Shown: positions 1-9,746 of the stretch, in pieces
Layout of the letters: every line of letters begins with the position of its first letter
Numbering within the stretch: the stretch's first letter is position 1
Source of the DNA: Alphaproteobacteria bacterium
GTDB lineage: Bacteria > Myxococcota_A > UBA796 > CAJQPC01
Assembly: GCA_020632795.1 (NCBI GenBank)
Contig: JACKEV010000008.1
Location: forward strand, 186,001-250,000
DNA length: 64,000 nt
Direction of reading: 5' to 3'
The notes under the pieces: model-generated
The model's input: the letters and a program-made list of their open reading frames with translations, nothing else
Databases searched by the model: none
Told to the model about the DNA's origin: nothing
Made by a program: the position numbers and the translations under genes

Positions 1-1
1 G

Positions 2-880
2 CGCGGCGAGAGCGGGTCGGGCAAGGAGCTGATCGCGCGGGCGATCCACGACAACTCCGAGCGCCGGGACGGCCCCTTCGTCAAGGTGGACTGCGCCGCG
101 CTGCCCGAGTCCCTGATCGAGAACGAGCTGTTCGGCCACGAGAAGGGCGCCTACACCGGCGCCGACCGCGCCCGGGAGGGCAAGGTGGAGACCGCCCAGG
201 GCGGCACGCTGTTCCTGGACGAGGTCGGGGAGCTGTCGCTCTCGGTGCAGGGCAAGCTGCTGCGGCTGTTGCAGGACCGGGCCTACCTGCGGGTCGGCGG
301 CACCCGCGCCCGCAAGGCCGACGTGCGCTTCGTCTGCGCCACCCACCGCGACCTGGAGACGGCGGTGTCCCGGGGCACCTTCCGCAACGACCTCTACTAC
401 CGGCTGCGGGTGGTGGAGATCGCGCTGCCCTCCCTGCGCGAGCGCGGCGGGGGGGATCTGGATCGCCTGATCGATCACTTCCTGTTCACCTTCGCCCAGC
501 GCCACCGCCGCCCGAGGATCCACCTGGCCCCCGAGGTCCGGCCCCTGCTGCACGCCTGGAGCTGGCCCGGGAACGTGCGCGAGCTGGAGCATTGCATCGA
601 GTCTGCGGTCGTCCTGGCCCCAGGGGACGTGATCACCCCGGACCTGCTGCCCTTCTCCGAGCAGCTCCGGGCCCCGGCCGCCGACCCCTCCGACCCCAGC
701 CTCTTCATCACCGATCTGCGCTCGCTGCGAGAAGTCGAGGGCGCCTATGTCAGACATGTGCTAAGGTTATGTGAGGATAATCGTAGCGAAGCTGCGAGGG
801 TCCTGGGTATAGGTCGCAACACCCTCCTGCGGAAACTCAAGCGCGCTGTCGCGCAAGACGAACCACCGGGAACAACATGA
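2..880 (+). CDS. Sigma-54-dependent transcriptional activator (NtrC family), 5' end outside window
   Basis: The reading frame is open from the window edge, so the N-terminal receiver or sensor region is missing. About 292 residues are visible. They begin in the Walker A loop (GESGSGKE), followed by the sigma-54 contact loop GAYTGA near residue 50 and a Walker B segment (GTLFLDE) near residue 70, then the arginine-finger region of the AAA+ domain. The C-terminus is a Fis-type helix-turn-helix (SEAARVLGIGRNTLLRKLKR). The family remodels sigma-54 RNA polymerase with ATP. The stop overlaps the start of the downstream pilin gene by 4 bp (ATGA), so pilin expression is probably coupled to it. The last 130 bp is less GC-rich than the rest. 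Confidence 0.93.
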   Translation, partial: RGESGSGKELIARAIHDNSERRDGPFVKVDCAALPESLIENELFGHEKGAYTGADRAREGKVETAQGGTLFLDEVGELSLSVQGKLLRLLQDRAYLRVGGTRARKADVRFVCATHRDLETAVSRGTFRNDLYYRLRVVEIALPSLRERGGGDLDRLIDHFLFTFAQRHRRPRIHLAPEVRPLLHAWSWPGNVRELEHCIESAVVLAPGDVITPDLLPFSEQLRAPAADPSDPSLFITDLRSLREVEGAYVRHVLRLCEDNRSEAARVLGIGRNTLLRKLKRAVAQDEPPGTT

Positions 881-1062
881 CGCTTCGGTTCCACCAGCTT
901 CGAGACTTCATCGCCGACGAGGCCGGGGTGTCGTCCATCGAATACGGCCTCATCGCCGTGGTGGTGAGCGTGGGCATCATCGTGAGCCTGCAGTACTTCG
1001 CCTCCTCGCTCAACAACCTCTGGAACACCGCCAGCAGCACGATCACCACAGCGATGCCCTGA
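877..1062 (+). CDS. Flp/Fap-type pilin subunit
   Basis: The 61-residue protein has the layout of an Flp (type IVb) prepilin: a short hydrophilic leader ending in Gly (DEAG), then the mature start VSSIEYGL with the family's adjacent Glu and Tyr, then about 20 hydrophobic residues. Flp pilins are cleaved by a TadV-type prepilin peptidase and assembled by the Tad secretion machinery. No tad genes are visible here. The start codon overlaps the stop of the sigma-54 activator by 4 bp. The next gene, mtnA, converges on it with only 3 bp between stops. Confidence 0.85.
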   Translation: MTLRFHQLRDFIADEAGVSSIEYGLIAVVVSVGIIVSLQYFASSLNNLWNTASSTITTAMP

Positions 1063-1065
1063 CGC

Positions 1066-2133
<1,068 letters not shown>

Positions 2134-2197
2134 GCGCGTCCTCAGGCGGGGGAGATGCAGCGAAGCATATCGCCCGCCGGTGACGCAGGCTTGTCGA

Positions 2198-3022
2198 TCA
2201 GGGCTCAGGCAGCGGTCGGTCGCGGTACAGCTCGGCGATGACCGCCCGCAGCAGGGCGTCCGCGAGCTGGCTGGCGGCGGCCTCGGTGGCGGCCTGGCGG
2301 GCGTCGGCCTGGACGGGGTCGTCGACCTGACCGGCGACCTCCAGGGGGGGCGCGGTCGCCCCGCGGACCCGAAAGCGCACCGGCTGGGTGAGCAGCTCGA
2401 CCCGCTCGACGTGGATGGTGCCCCGGGCGTCCTTCACCAGCGGGTCCAGGGAGATCTGCTGCGCGCTGGCCGTGAGGGTGATCGCGGCCTCCTGCTCCAG
2501 GGCGGTGCCGCTGGGGGGGACCTTGAAGCCCAGGTCGCCGATGAAGCGGCGGGCCTGACCATCCAGCGCGGCGCGCAGCGCGGGGTCGACGTCGGGGCGC
2601 CAGCGCAGGGCCACCGTCCGCACGTCCGTCAGGTTCTGGCGGGTCTGGGTGTCGGCCAGCAGGCGGCGCCAGGCGTCGGCGACCGGCTCCGGGGGGAACT
2701 CGGCCTGGGGGTGCTGCGCCACGACGATGAGCACGACCTCGGCGTAGGCGAGGGGGTCCTGGACCGCCAGGGTGGCGTAGTCCCGCTGGGCGCGGGCCAG
2801 GGCGATGCGGCCGTCCAGCGCGGGGCCCAGGGTGTCCATCGCGCGGCGCTCGGCCTCGGTCGCGCAGGCCTCCCAGACCCCCACGACGCGGTCCCACTCC
2901 CCCAGGGCGGCGTGGTCCTCGGCGGCGGACTCGCAGATGCGCAGTTGGGCGTCGGCTTCGGGGAGGCGCGAGAGGGTCGTGCTGCCGGCCAGCGCGTCGA
3001 GCACGAGGAGGAGCGGGATCAA
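2198..3022 (-). CDS. Secreted protein of unknown function
   Basis: 274 residues with a short hydrophobic N-terminus (MIPLLLVLDALAG) that could be a signal peptide. No lipobox cysteine is visible. The rest alternates Ala/Arg-rich helical stretches with a beta-like region around residues 170-230 (TIHVERVELLTQPVRFRVRG). I do not recognise a family. It lies 9 bp downstream of the metallophosphoesterase on the same strand, so the two are probably co-transcribed. That is the only clue to its job. Confidence 0.7.
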   Translation of the reverse strand: MIPLLLVLDALAGSTTLSRLPEADAQLRICESAAEDHAALGEWDRVVGVWEACATEAERRAMDTLGPALDGRIALARAQRDYATLAVQDPLAYAEVVLIVVAQHPQAEFPPEPVADAWRRLLADTQTRQNLTDVRTVALRWRPDVDPALRAALDGQARRFIGDLGFKVPPSGTALEQEAAITLTASAQQISLDPLVKDARGTIHVERVELLTQPVRFRVRGATAPPLEVAGQVDDPVQADARQAATEAAASQLADALLRAVIAELYRDRPLPEP

Positions 3023-3031
3023 GGGGACCTC

Positions 3032-4090
3032 TTATTCGCTGCCCGCCTCCTGCGGCTGGGGTGGGGTCTCGGTGCTCTGCCCGGCCAGGGAGAACCGCAG
3101 GAAGCCCCGGTAGTGGCGCTGCCACCAGTCCAGGAAGTCTACACGCTCCAGCACGCCGTCGAGCAGCGGACGGTACAGCCGGTCGGTGTAGGCGCGCCCG
3201 CTCAGCCAGTCCCGGACCTCCAGGCCCTCGGGCGCGATGCGCAGGTAGGTGGAGCTGTTGAAGGTCCACGACCCCGTGTTCGCGTAGACGCGCCCCGAGG
3301 GGGTGTGCACCACGCCGGGCAGGTGGGAGTGCCCGCACACGAGCACCCGGTAGGGCCCCTGCTCCAGGGCGGTGACCGCCGGGCGGAACATGCTGGCGGG
3401 GTCGCCGAGCTGGGCGCGGGTCCAGTACTCGATCTCGACGTTGATCTTGCGCAGGAAGCTGTCGTCGCCGGTCACCCGCGCCAGGAACCGCCCCCGGGCC
3501 CGCATCAGCAGCACCGACTTGTGGAAGGCCCAGAAGGCCACACGGTTGGGCAGGTTGTAGAAGTGCTGGAGCGGCAGGCGGATCCAGCGGCCCAGGGCGC
3601 GCTCCAGGACGTGGTGGATGCGGGTCTTGAGTTCGGAGACGTGCAGGTCCGGCCCGATGACCGGGTCGTATTCGTAGCCGTGGGTGACGAAGATGTCGTC
3701 GCCGATGAGGGCGTGGTGGACGACCGGGATGTTGAGCACGTCCTGGTAGAAGCGCAGGTCGTGGTCGTGGTTGCCCAGGATGTAGGTCATGCGACCCTGG
3801 GCGGCGAGCCTGGAGAAGCCCCCCAGCACCTTGCCGTGGGCCCGCAGGATGCGGGTGAACAGCCAGGCCTGGGAGAAGTCGATGGCGTCGCCGGCCACGA
3901 TCAGCGTGGCGTCCTCCGCCTCGACCTTCTCCAGGAAGCGCAGCAGGTGGCGATCCTTGGCCAGGAAGATGTCCGTGGGGCCCCCGTCGCCCAGGTGCAG
4001 GTCGGAGATGACGTACACCACGCCGCCGGACGCGATGCGGCGTACCGAACGCTCGGCCCTGGCCTGGGCCCATGCGAAGGCGGTGCTCAT
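3032..4090 (-). CDS. Calcineurin-like metallophosphoesterase (UDP-diacylglucosamine pyrophosphatase-like)
   Basis: 352 residues carrying the full set of metallophosphoesterase motifs: VISDLHLGD near residue 30, AGDAIDF near residue 68, GNHDHD near residue 105, a His within VTHGYEYD near residue 140, and GHSHLPG near residue 255. The Asp-His-Asp-Asn-His pattern is that of two-metal phosphoesterases. The order and spacing resemble LpxH/LpxG-type enzymes of lipid A synthesis, but at 352 residues it is longer than LpxH, so the substrate is uncertain. It is divergent from engB and leads a two-gene operon with the downstream secreted protein. Confidence 0.85.
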   Translation of the reverse strand: MSTAFAWAQARAERSVRRIASGGVVYVISDLHLGDGGPTDIFLAKDRHLLRFLEKVEAEDATLIVAGDAIDFSQAWLFTRILRAHGKVLGGFSRLAAQGRMTYILGNHDHDLRFYQDVLNIPVVHHALIGDDIFVTHGYEYDPVIGPDLHVSELKTRIHHVLERALGRWIRLPLQHFYNLPNRVAFWAFHKSVLLMRARGRFLARVTGDDSFLRKINVEIEYWTRAQLGDPASMFRPAVTALEQGPYRVLVCGHSHLPGVVHTPSGRVYANTGSWTFNSSTYLRIAPEGLEVRDWLSGRAYTDRLYRPLLDGVLERVDFLDWWQRHYRGFLRFSLAGQSTETPPQPQEAGSE

Positions 4091-4206
4091 GTCCTCCCGG
4101 GGGTGCGGTTGCCGGTCATCCCTCAGACACCTTCACCCTATGCTGGATGCCGCCGCCCCGCATCCCCCTCGGGAGCGCATCGGACCGGTTCGGGCTACGT
4201 GGCCGC

Positions 4207-4818
4207 ATGCACGCCACCCCCCAAGGGCGCCCGCTCGCCGGCGGGCGCGTCCGGTTCCTCGGCACCTTCCCGAGCGCTGACCGGCTGCCGACGCTCGATC
4301 TCCCCGAGATCGCCTTCGCCGGCCGCTCCAACGTGGGCAAGTCCTCGGCCATCAACCGCCTGCTGAACAGCAAGCGGGTCGCCCGGGTGTCCGGCACCCC
4401 GGGCCGCACCCAGGCCATCAACCTGTTCGAGGTGGAGCGGCGGGTGGTGTTCGCCGACCTGCCCGGGTACGGCTTCGCCAAGGTGCCCCCCGAGATGCGC
4501 GCCCAGTGGAAGACCCTGGTGGAGGGCTACTTCGCCGGGCGCGAGGCCCTGCGGCTGGTCGTGGTGCTGGTGGACGCCCGGCACGACGTGCAGGCCAGCG
4601 ACGCCGAGCTGATCTGGGGGCTGCGCCAGGCGCGGCTGCCGCTGCTGGTGCTGGCCACCAAGGTGGACAAGGTCAAGAAGTCCAAGCGCTTCGCCCAGCT
4701 CGCCGCCCTGCGCAAGGAGCTGCGCCTGGAGGCCGACGGCCTCATCGGCTTCTCTTCGTTCGATGGCACGGGGCTCGTCGAGGCCTGGGCTGCGCTGAAC
4801 GCGGCGGCGTCGGCGTGA
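4207..4818 (+). CDS. engB: Ribosome biogenesis GTP-binding protein EngB/YsxC
   Basis: 203 residues. The G1 motif GRSNVGKSS lies near residue 37, followed by G2 in the switch (SGTPGRTQAINLF), G3 DLPGYGFAKV, G4 TKVDK and a C-terminal G5-like FSSFDGTG. This is the TrmE-Era-EngA-YihA-Septin GTPase set. EngB acts late in assembly of the 50S subunit. I chose the ATG at 4207 because upstream in-frame starts would add about 45 residues with no family similarity. Its stop overlaps the GTG of rlmE by 4 bp, so the two are translationally coupled. Confidence 0.93.
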   Translation: MHATPQGRPLAGGRVRFLGTFPSADRLPTLDLPEIAFAGRSNVGKSSAINRLLNSKRVARVSGTPGRTQAINLFEVERRVVFADLPGYGFAKVPPEMRAQWKTLVEGYFAGREALRLVVVLVDARHDVQASDAELIWGLRQARLPLLVLATKVDKVKKSKRFAQLAALRKELRLEADGLIGFSSFDGTGLVEAWAALNAAASA

Positions 4819-5402
4819 GCCGGGGGCGGGGCTACAAGAAGGCCGACCCCTACACCAGGCGCGCGAAGGCCCAGGGCTACGCCGCGCGCTCGGTCTTCAA
4901 GCTGGAGGAGATCGTCGAGCGCTGCGGCCTCCTCAACCCGGGGGACCGGGTGGTCGACCTGGGCTGCTACCCGGGGAGCTGGAGCCGCCTGGCCAGCGAG
5001 CGCATCGAACCCGGCGCGCTGGTGGGGGTGGACCTCTCCGAGCCCCAGGGCATCCCGGGCACCTTCATCGCCCGCTCGGTCTACGAGGTCGAGCCCGCCG
5101 AGCTGCTCGACGCCCTGGGCGGCCCGGCGGACCTGCTGATGTCGGACATGGCGCCGCCCACCACCGGCGACCGCAAGGGGGACCACCTGCGGCAGATCGC
5201 CCTGGCCGAGCGGGCGCTGTGGCTGGCGTCGGCGGTGGTGCGGCCCGGCGGGGCCTTCATCGCCAAGGTCTTCGAGGGCGCCGACGCCCAGGCCTTCTTC
5301 GAGCAGGTCCGCGCGGGGTACGCCACCGCCCGCCGCATCAAGCCGAAGGCGACGCGGCAGCAGTCGGTCGAGTTCTTCGTGGTGGGGCAGGGCCGGCAGT
5401 AG
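4815..5402 (+). CDS. rlmE: 23S rRNA (uridine-2'-O)-methyltransferase, RlmE/FtsJ family
   Basis: 195 residues from a GTG start that overlaps the engB stop (GTGA). The family methylates U2552 of 23S rRNA in the late large subunit. Visible features are the N-terminal KADPYTRRAKAQGYAARSVFKL segment split over the first 30 residues, SAM motif I VVDLGCYPGSWS, and the K-D-K-E catalytic tetrad: Lys in SVFKL, Asp in LMSDMAPP, Lys in FIAKVFEG, and Glu in QSVEFFVV. Length and motif spacing are normal. The pairing with engB puts two late 50S assembly factors in one transcript. Confidence 0.92.
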   Translation: MSRGRGYKKADPYTRRAKAQGYAARSVFKLEEIVERCGLLNPGDRVVDLGCYPGSWSRLASERIEPGALVGVDLSEPQGIPGTFIARSVYEVEPAELLDALGGPADLLMSDMAPPTTGDRKGDHLRQIALAERALWLASAVVRPGGAFIAKVFEGADAQAFFEQVRAGYATARRIKPKATRQQSVEFFVVGQGRQ

Positions 5403-5414
5403 GCGGCGGCGCGC

Positions 5415-8297
5415 TCAACCAGCGTCGTCCGCCAGCCAGGCCCGCAGCGCCGCCTCCACCGCCGCCTCCGCGCTCAGGCCCTCCCGGGCGCAGCGGGCGC
5501 TCAGCCGCTGCTGCAGCGCGTCGTCCAGGCGCAGGCGCACCGGCTCGATCGGCTGCTCGGCCCACACCAGGCGCAGGCCCGGGGCCATGCGGTAGCCTCC
5601 GTCCAGCGTCTCCAGCGCCTCCTCCAGGCCCAGGCGCCGCAGCGTCCAGATGGCGGTGCGCACCCGCTGGGCCGCCGATCCGGGGCGCATGCGCTCCCCG
5701 GGCCAGCCCAGCGCCACCAGCTCCTCGACCTCCAGCACGCGCCCCGGGGTGCGGGCGCGGGCGCGGGCCAGGCCGGCGAGCAGGCGGGCGGGGGCCTTGC
5801 GGCGGGAGAGGTCCTGCTCGGGCGCCGCGCCCATGCGGAAGCGCACCCCGTCGGCGGAGAGCTGGAGCGCGCGCTCGGCAGGCTGGCCGGCCGCAGCCCG
5901 CTGGATGAGGCGGGTCAGGCAGCGGAGGGTCTGGTTGCCCTCGGCGGCGGGGGCCAGCTCGGCCAGGGTGGCCGCCACCTCAGCCTGGGGCACCCGGGGC
6001 ACCTCCGGCGGCAGGCGGTCGCGCAGGCTGAGGTGGATGAGCAGCGTCAGCATGCGGTCGAGGGCGCGGGTCGACCAGTCCAGTCCCTCCCGGCCCTCCA
6101 GCGCCTGCACCCGCGCCAGGATCTCGCGGGGATCTCCACGCGGCGCCTGCGCGGCCAGGCGCACCCGCTCCGCCATGCCGCGCCAGCGCTGAGGGCCCCC
6201 TTCGGCCAGGGCCGCCGCCCGCGCGGCCTGGGCCTCCGCTCGGGCGAGGTCGCCGACCTCCAGGTCCAGGAACGCCATCCGCATCCGCGCGTCCGTCGCC
6301 CGCAGGCGCACGCCGAGGCGCTCGTACAGCTCCGCCCCGGTGCAGAAGCGCTCCCGCGCGGCCACATGCTCGCCCTGATCGTGCAGGCCGATGCCGAGGG
6401 TCACCTGGGCGAAGGCTTCCAGGGTGGGGGCCCGGGCCCGGCGTGCGGCGGCCAGGGCTTCGAGGCCTGGGCCTGGCCCGTGGCCGGCGTGGCGCTGGGC
6501 CCGCACCCGGGCGAGGTTGACCAGCAGCGTGGTGGTGCCGAGGAGGTCGCCGGCCTCGCGCATGCCCTCGGCGGCCTGCTCCAGCAGCGCGATGGCGCCG
6601 CGGCCGCTGTCGGCGAGCATGGACAGCTCCCCCCGGGTGCGATGCACGCCCGCCAGCCCGCGCGTGTCCCCGACCTCCCGGAAGAGGGCCTCGGCCTCGG
6701 CCAGCAGGACCCGGGCCTCGTCCGCCCGGTCGTTCGGCGGGAGGAGCCCGGCCAGCCGCGTCGCGAGGTAGGCCCGCAGGCTGGGGTCGGCGGCCTGGTC
6801 GGCCAGGGTCAGCCCGCGCTCGAGGTCCTGGACGGCCTGCTCGTTGCGCAGCATGCGGCGCGCGATCAGGGAGCGCTGGAGCAGCAGCAGGCCCCGCCCG
6901 CGGGCCGAGATGCGCGCGTCCTCCATCAGGTGCGCGGTCAGGGCGAGGGTGTCCCCGTTGAGCTGGTCGGCCGCCAGGAGCCCCCGCCCCAGCGCGGCCG
7001 AGTCTTCCGCGAGGCCGAGCCGACGGGCGTCATCGAAGGCGGCGCGCAGAGCGGGGTGGAGGCGGCGGAGGGCCTCCAGCTCCTGGGGCAGCCGCGCGCC
7101 GAGGTAGGGGTGGAGCAGCCCCTCCACCTGCGCGGCGAGGGCCTCGGCCTGCCGGGCGCAGGCGCGGTCCCGGCGGGCGGGGTCCCGGGCGGCGGCCAGC
7201 TGGCGCACCATGCTGAGGAGCCGCAGCCGCGGGCCCTCGGCGCCGGGCTCCCGCTGCACCAGGGAGCTGCGCAGGAGGGCCTGAAGGTGCGCCTCGGCCC
7301 GGGGTCCCCCGATGACGCCCAGCGCCTCGGCGTGGGTGAAGGGCGTGGCGAAGGCGCTCAGCGCGACCAGGGCCTGCTGCTCCTCGGGGTCGAGCAGGGT
7401 CCAGGAGCGGGCGAGGGCGTCCTCCAGGCCGCGCAGGCTGCCCGAGGCGAGGAGCCTGCCCTCGGCGAGCGCGGGCGCGGCCAGCTCCAGGGCCAGCGGA
7501 AGCCCCTCCAGCGCGCGGGCCTGCGCTTGAAGGGTCTCCAGCTCGGCGTCGGTGGGGCGGTGGTGGTGGCGGTGCTCGCGCACGCGGGCCAGGAGCAGCG
7601 CCAGGGCCTCGGGGCGCCCCTCCGCCGCGTCCACGGCAAGGGGGGCCAGGAGCAGGCGGCGCTCCCAGGGCGCGCCGAGGGGGCGGCGCGAAGTGAGGAG
7701 CAGCCTCAGCGCGGGGGCGAGGGCGCGCCAGACCTCCAGGGCGTGGCGCAGGGGCTCGACGAGCTGCTCGACCTCGTCGAGGACCAGCAGCTCCAGCTCC
7801 CCCGCGGAGAGCGGGCCGCCCAGGCGCGCGATGGCCTCCTCGACGGCGACGCCGCCAGGCAGGGGCACGGCCAGGGCCAGAGCCACCGCCCGCGCCAGAT
7901 CCTCCAGGCTGCGGCAGGCGCTGAGGTCGACGAAGCCCGCGCGCAGGCGCCCGCGCGCGCAGACCTCCAGAGCCAGGCGGGTCTTGCCCACCCCGGGCGG
8001 GCCCAGCAGGGTCAGCGCCGCGCCGGGAGCCCTCAGGTGGGCGTCGATGGCGTCCAGCTCGGCCTGTCGCCCGATGAAGGCCGTGCCGGGCCGGGGGGGC
8101 GTCAGGGCCGGGGCGGCGGTGGGCACCCGGGCCTCCTCCAGGCGGAAGGCGGTGAGCTGGCTCCGGGGGTAGAGGCGGTAGCCGCTGACCGGGTGGCGCA
8201 CCGGGCGGAGCTTGCCGCTCTGGTCCCAACGCCGCAGGGTCCTCGGGCTCACCCCGAGGAGCGCGGCGGCTTCGCTGATGCGCAGGAGGTCCGGCAC
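5415..8297 (-). CDS. Multidomain transcriptional regulator: MerR-type HTH, STAND-type ATPase, TPR-like helices, winged helix and RHH-like tail
   Basis: 960 residues. Residues 1-50 are a MerR-type helix-turn-helix (LLRISEAAALLGVSPRTLRRWDQSG). Residues 73-330 form an NB-ARC/STAND-like ATPase with FIGRQAELD, Walker A GPPGVGKTR near residue 99 and Walker B LLVLDEVEQL. Residues 330-780 are Ala/Leu-rich helical hairpins like TPRs. Around residues 840-915 a winged-helix-like segment (VLEVEELVALGWPGE, then AIWTLRRLGLEEALETLDGGYRM) resembles the SARP/OmpR C-terminal fold. The last 40 residues (VRLRLDDALQQRLSARC and on) look like a ribbon-helix-helix. It converges on rlmE with a 12 bp gap. The ligand and targets are unknown. 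Confidence 0.85.
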   Translation of the reverse strand: MPDLLRISEAAALLGVSPRTLRRWDQSGKLRPVRHPVSGYRLYPRSQLTAFRLEEARVPTAAPALTPPRPGTAFIGRQAELDAIDAHLRAPGAALTLLGPPGVGKTRLALEVCARGRLRAGFVDLSACRSLEDLARAVALALAVPLPGGVAVEEAIARLGGPLSAGELELLVLDEVEQLVEPLRHALEVWRALAPALRLLLTSRRPLGAPWERRLLLAPLAVDAAEGRPEALALLLARVREHRHHHRPTDAELETLQAQARALEGLPLALELAAPALAEGRLLASGSLRGLEDALARSWTLLDPEEQQALVALSAFATPFTHAEALGVIGGPRAEAHLQALLRSSLVQREPGAEGPRLRLLSMVRQLAAARDPARRDRACARQAEALAAQVEGLLHPYLGARLPQELEALRRLHPALRAAFDDARRLGLAEDSAALGRGLLAADQLNGDTLALTAHLMEDARISARGRGLLLLQRSLIARRMLRNEQAVQDLERGLTLADQAADPSLRAYLATRLAGLLPPNDRADEARVLLAEAEALFREVGDTRGLAGVHRTRGELSMLADSGRGAIALLEQAAEGMREAGDLLGTTTLLVNLARVRAQRHAGHGPGPGLEALAAARRARAPTLEAFAQVTLGIGLHDQGEHVAARERFCTGAELYERLGVRLRATDARMRMAFLDLEVGDLARAEAQAARAAALAEGGPQRWRGMAERVRLAAQAPRGDPREILARVQALEGREGLDWSTRALDRMLTLLIHLSLRDRLPPEVPRVPQAEVAATLAELAPAAEGNQTLRCLTRLIQRAAAGQPAERALQLSADGVRFRMGAAPEQDLSRRKAPARLLAGLARARARTPGRVLEVEELVALGWPGERMRPGSAAQRVRTAIWTLRRLGLEEALETLDGGYRMAPGLRLVWAEQPIEPVRLRLDDALQQRLSARCAREGLSAEAAVEAALRAWLADDAG

Positions 8298-8335
8298 GCC
8301 GGAGGTCTATGCGACCGCCGGCCCGGGGGCCAGGG

Positions 8336-9637
8336 TCAGCGGCGCGGGGCGTCCTGGATCCGGGCGTAGCCCTCCGGCATGAAGGCCCCCATGCAGCCCT
8401 CCTTGTAGGCCGCCGCCTGCTTGTCGAAGCGCGCCGCCAGCTCCTGGACCTTGGCGCCGTAGGCCGCCTGCTTCCCGGCGCCTCGGTTCATGGCCTCCTG
8501 GGCCAGCTTCTTCTCGGCGTCCGTGGCGCGGGGGTCCTGCTTGACCTGCAGGGCGTTCCAGGTGGACCACACCGCGTCGCCGTACTCCTCGCGGAGGGAG
8601 AGCAGGTTCCGGTAGGTGAGGCGTGCCTCGTCGGAGCCCTGGAGGGCGCAGACCTGGGGCTCGGTCAGCGGGCGGGGGGCCTTGAAGTCCGGGTCCCGCT
8701 TGCGGGTGGCCACGTCGGCGGTCACGGCGGCGAGCTTGTCGGCCTGGTCGGGGGAGGGCGCGGTCAGCGTCAGCATGCCCAGGGGGTTGCCGCTGGGTGG
8801 GTAGATGACCGGGGTGAGGCCCTCGGCGACCTTGGGGTTCCAGGTGTTGACCCAGTGAGCCGCGCCCAGCACCTGCTGCTCGTTGAGGGTCAGCGCCACG
8901 TCCAGCGCCCCCACCTCCTGCTGCTTGCGCAGGACCACCGGGGCGAGCTGGAAGAGGGGCTCGTCGGCGAGGGTGCCGGACACCAGGTGCAGGCGGGGGA
9001 CCTCCGGCGCGTCCATGGTGTCGACGACGTACTGGCCGTCCACCCACCAGAGGGCCCGGTAGGCGTCGATGCCCGTGGTGAGGTCCACAGGCACCCACAT
9101 CAGCACGTAGGGGCCGGTGACGTAGGGCCTCCAGGCGCGATCCCGGGGGTCGACCTGGAGCTGGGAGGCCCCCAGCACCGTGGGCACCTCGATGAGGGAG
9201 AAGGCGTGGGTGGCCACCGCGTCGCCGTCGACGAGCAGGCGCAAGGTGTAGGCGCCGGCCTGGAGGCCCTCGATGGGCAGGCCCTGCTTGTTCGTGCCCA
9301 GGTCGCCGCTGCTGAAGGAGAGCCAGCGCTCCTGGAAGCTGGCGTCGTCCTTGGGCACCACGTAGTCGACGAGGGGGCCGGCGGGGGCCCCGGGGCCCTC
9401 CAGCCGCACCTGGACCTGCTGGCCCTTCGCGAGGTGGTTGGCGAACGCGCTGTAGAAGAGCTGGTCCCGGAAGATGAGGGTCTCGGCCGGGTTGATCCAG
9501 TAGACGGGCGTGGGCAGCGCGGCCTCGGGCTCGGCGGCCTCCAGGCCCACGGCCTCCTTGGCCTTGTCGAGCACGCCTGCGGCGGCCGGGGCCGCCAGGA
9601 GCAGGGAGAGGGAGACGAGAAGGGGGCGATGGTTCAT
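8336..9637 (-). CDS. Secreted protein of unknown function
   Basis: 433 residues. The start at 9637 gives a clear signal peptide (MNHRPLLVSLSLLLAAPAAA, cleavage after Ala-Ala-Ala). Longer in-frame starts would bury it. The mature part looks beta-rich over residues 40-250, with a segment TLRLLVDGDAVATHAFSLIEV that reads like an Ig-like or carbohydrate-binding strand set. The last 120 residues are helical and charged with one Cys pair (VCAL near residue 330, EGCMGAF near residue 415). I do not recognise a family. It lies upstream of the large regulator gene on the same strand, 38 bp away, and may be co-transcribed with it. Confidence 0.75.
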   Translation of the reverse strand: MNHRPLLVSLSLLLAAPAAAGVLDKAKEAVGLEAAEPEAALPTPVYWINPAETLIFRDQLFYSAFANHLAKGQQVQVRLEGPGAPAGPLVDYVVPKDDASFQERWLSFSSGDLGTNKQGLPIEGLQAGAYTLRLLVDGDAVATHAFSLIEVPTVLGASQLQVDPRDRAWRPYVTGPYVLMWVPVDLTTGIDAYRALWWVDGQYVVDTMDAPEVPRLHLVSGTLADEPLFQLAPVVLRKQQEVGALDVALTLNEQQVLGAAHWVNTWNPKVAEGLTPVIYPPSGNPLGMLTLTAPSPDQADKLAAVTADVATRKRDPDFKAPRPLTEPQVCALQGSDEARLTYRNLLSLREEYGDAVWSTWNALQVKQDPRATDAEKKLAQEAMNRGAGKQAAYGAKVQELAARFDKQAAAYKEGCMGAFMPEGYARIQDAPRR

Positions 9638-9746
9638 GGGGTCCTCGAGCGTGAACGCCCGAGGATTAGCCGCAGCCCCCGCACCGAGGCGCGTCAAGCC
9701 CGATCAAGATGCGTGAGGGGGGTGGGTGTCCAGGGTTGTCCCCCGG

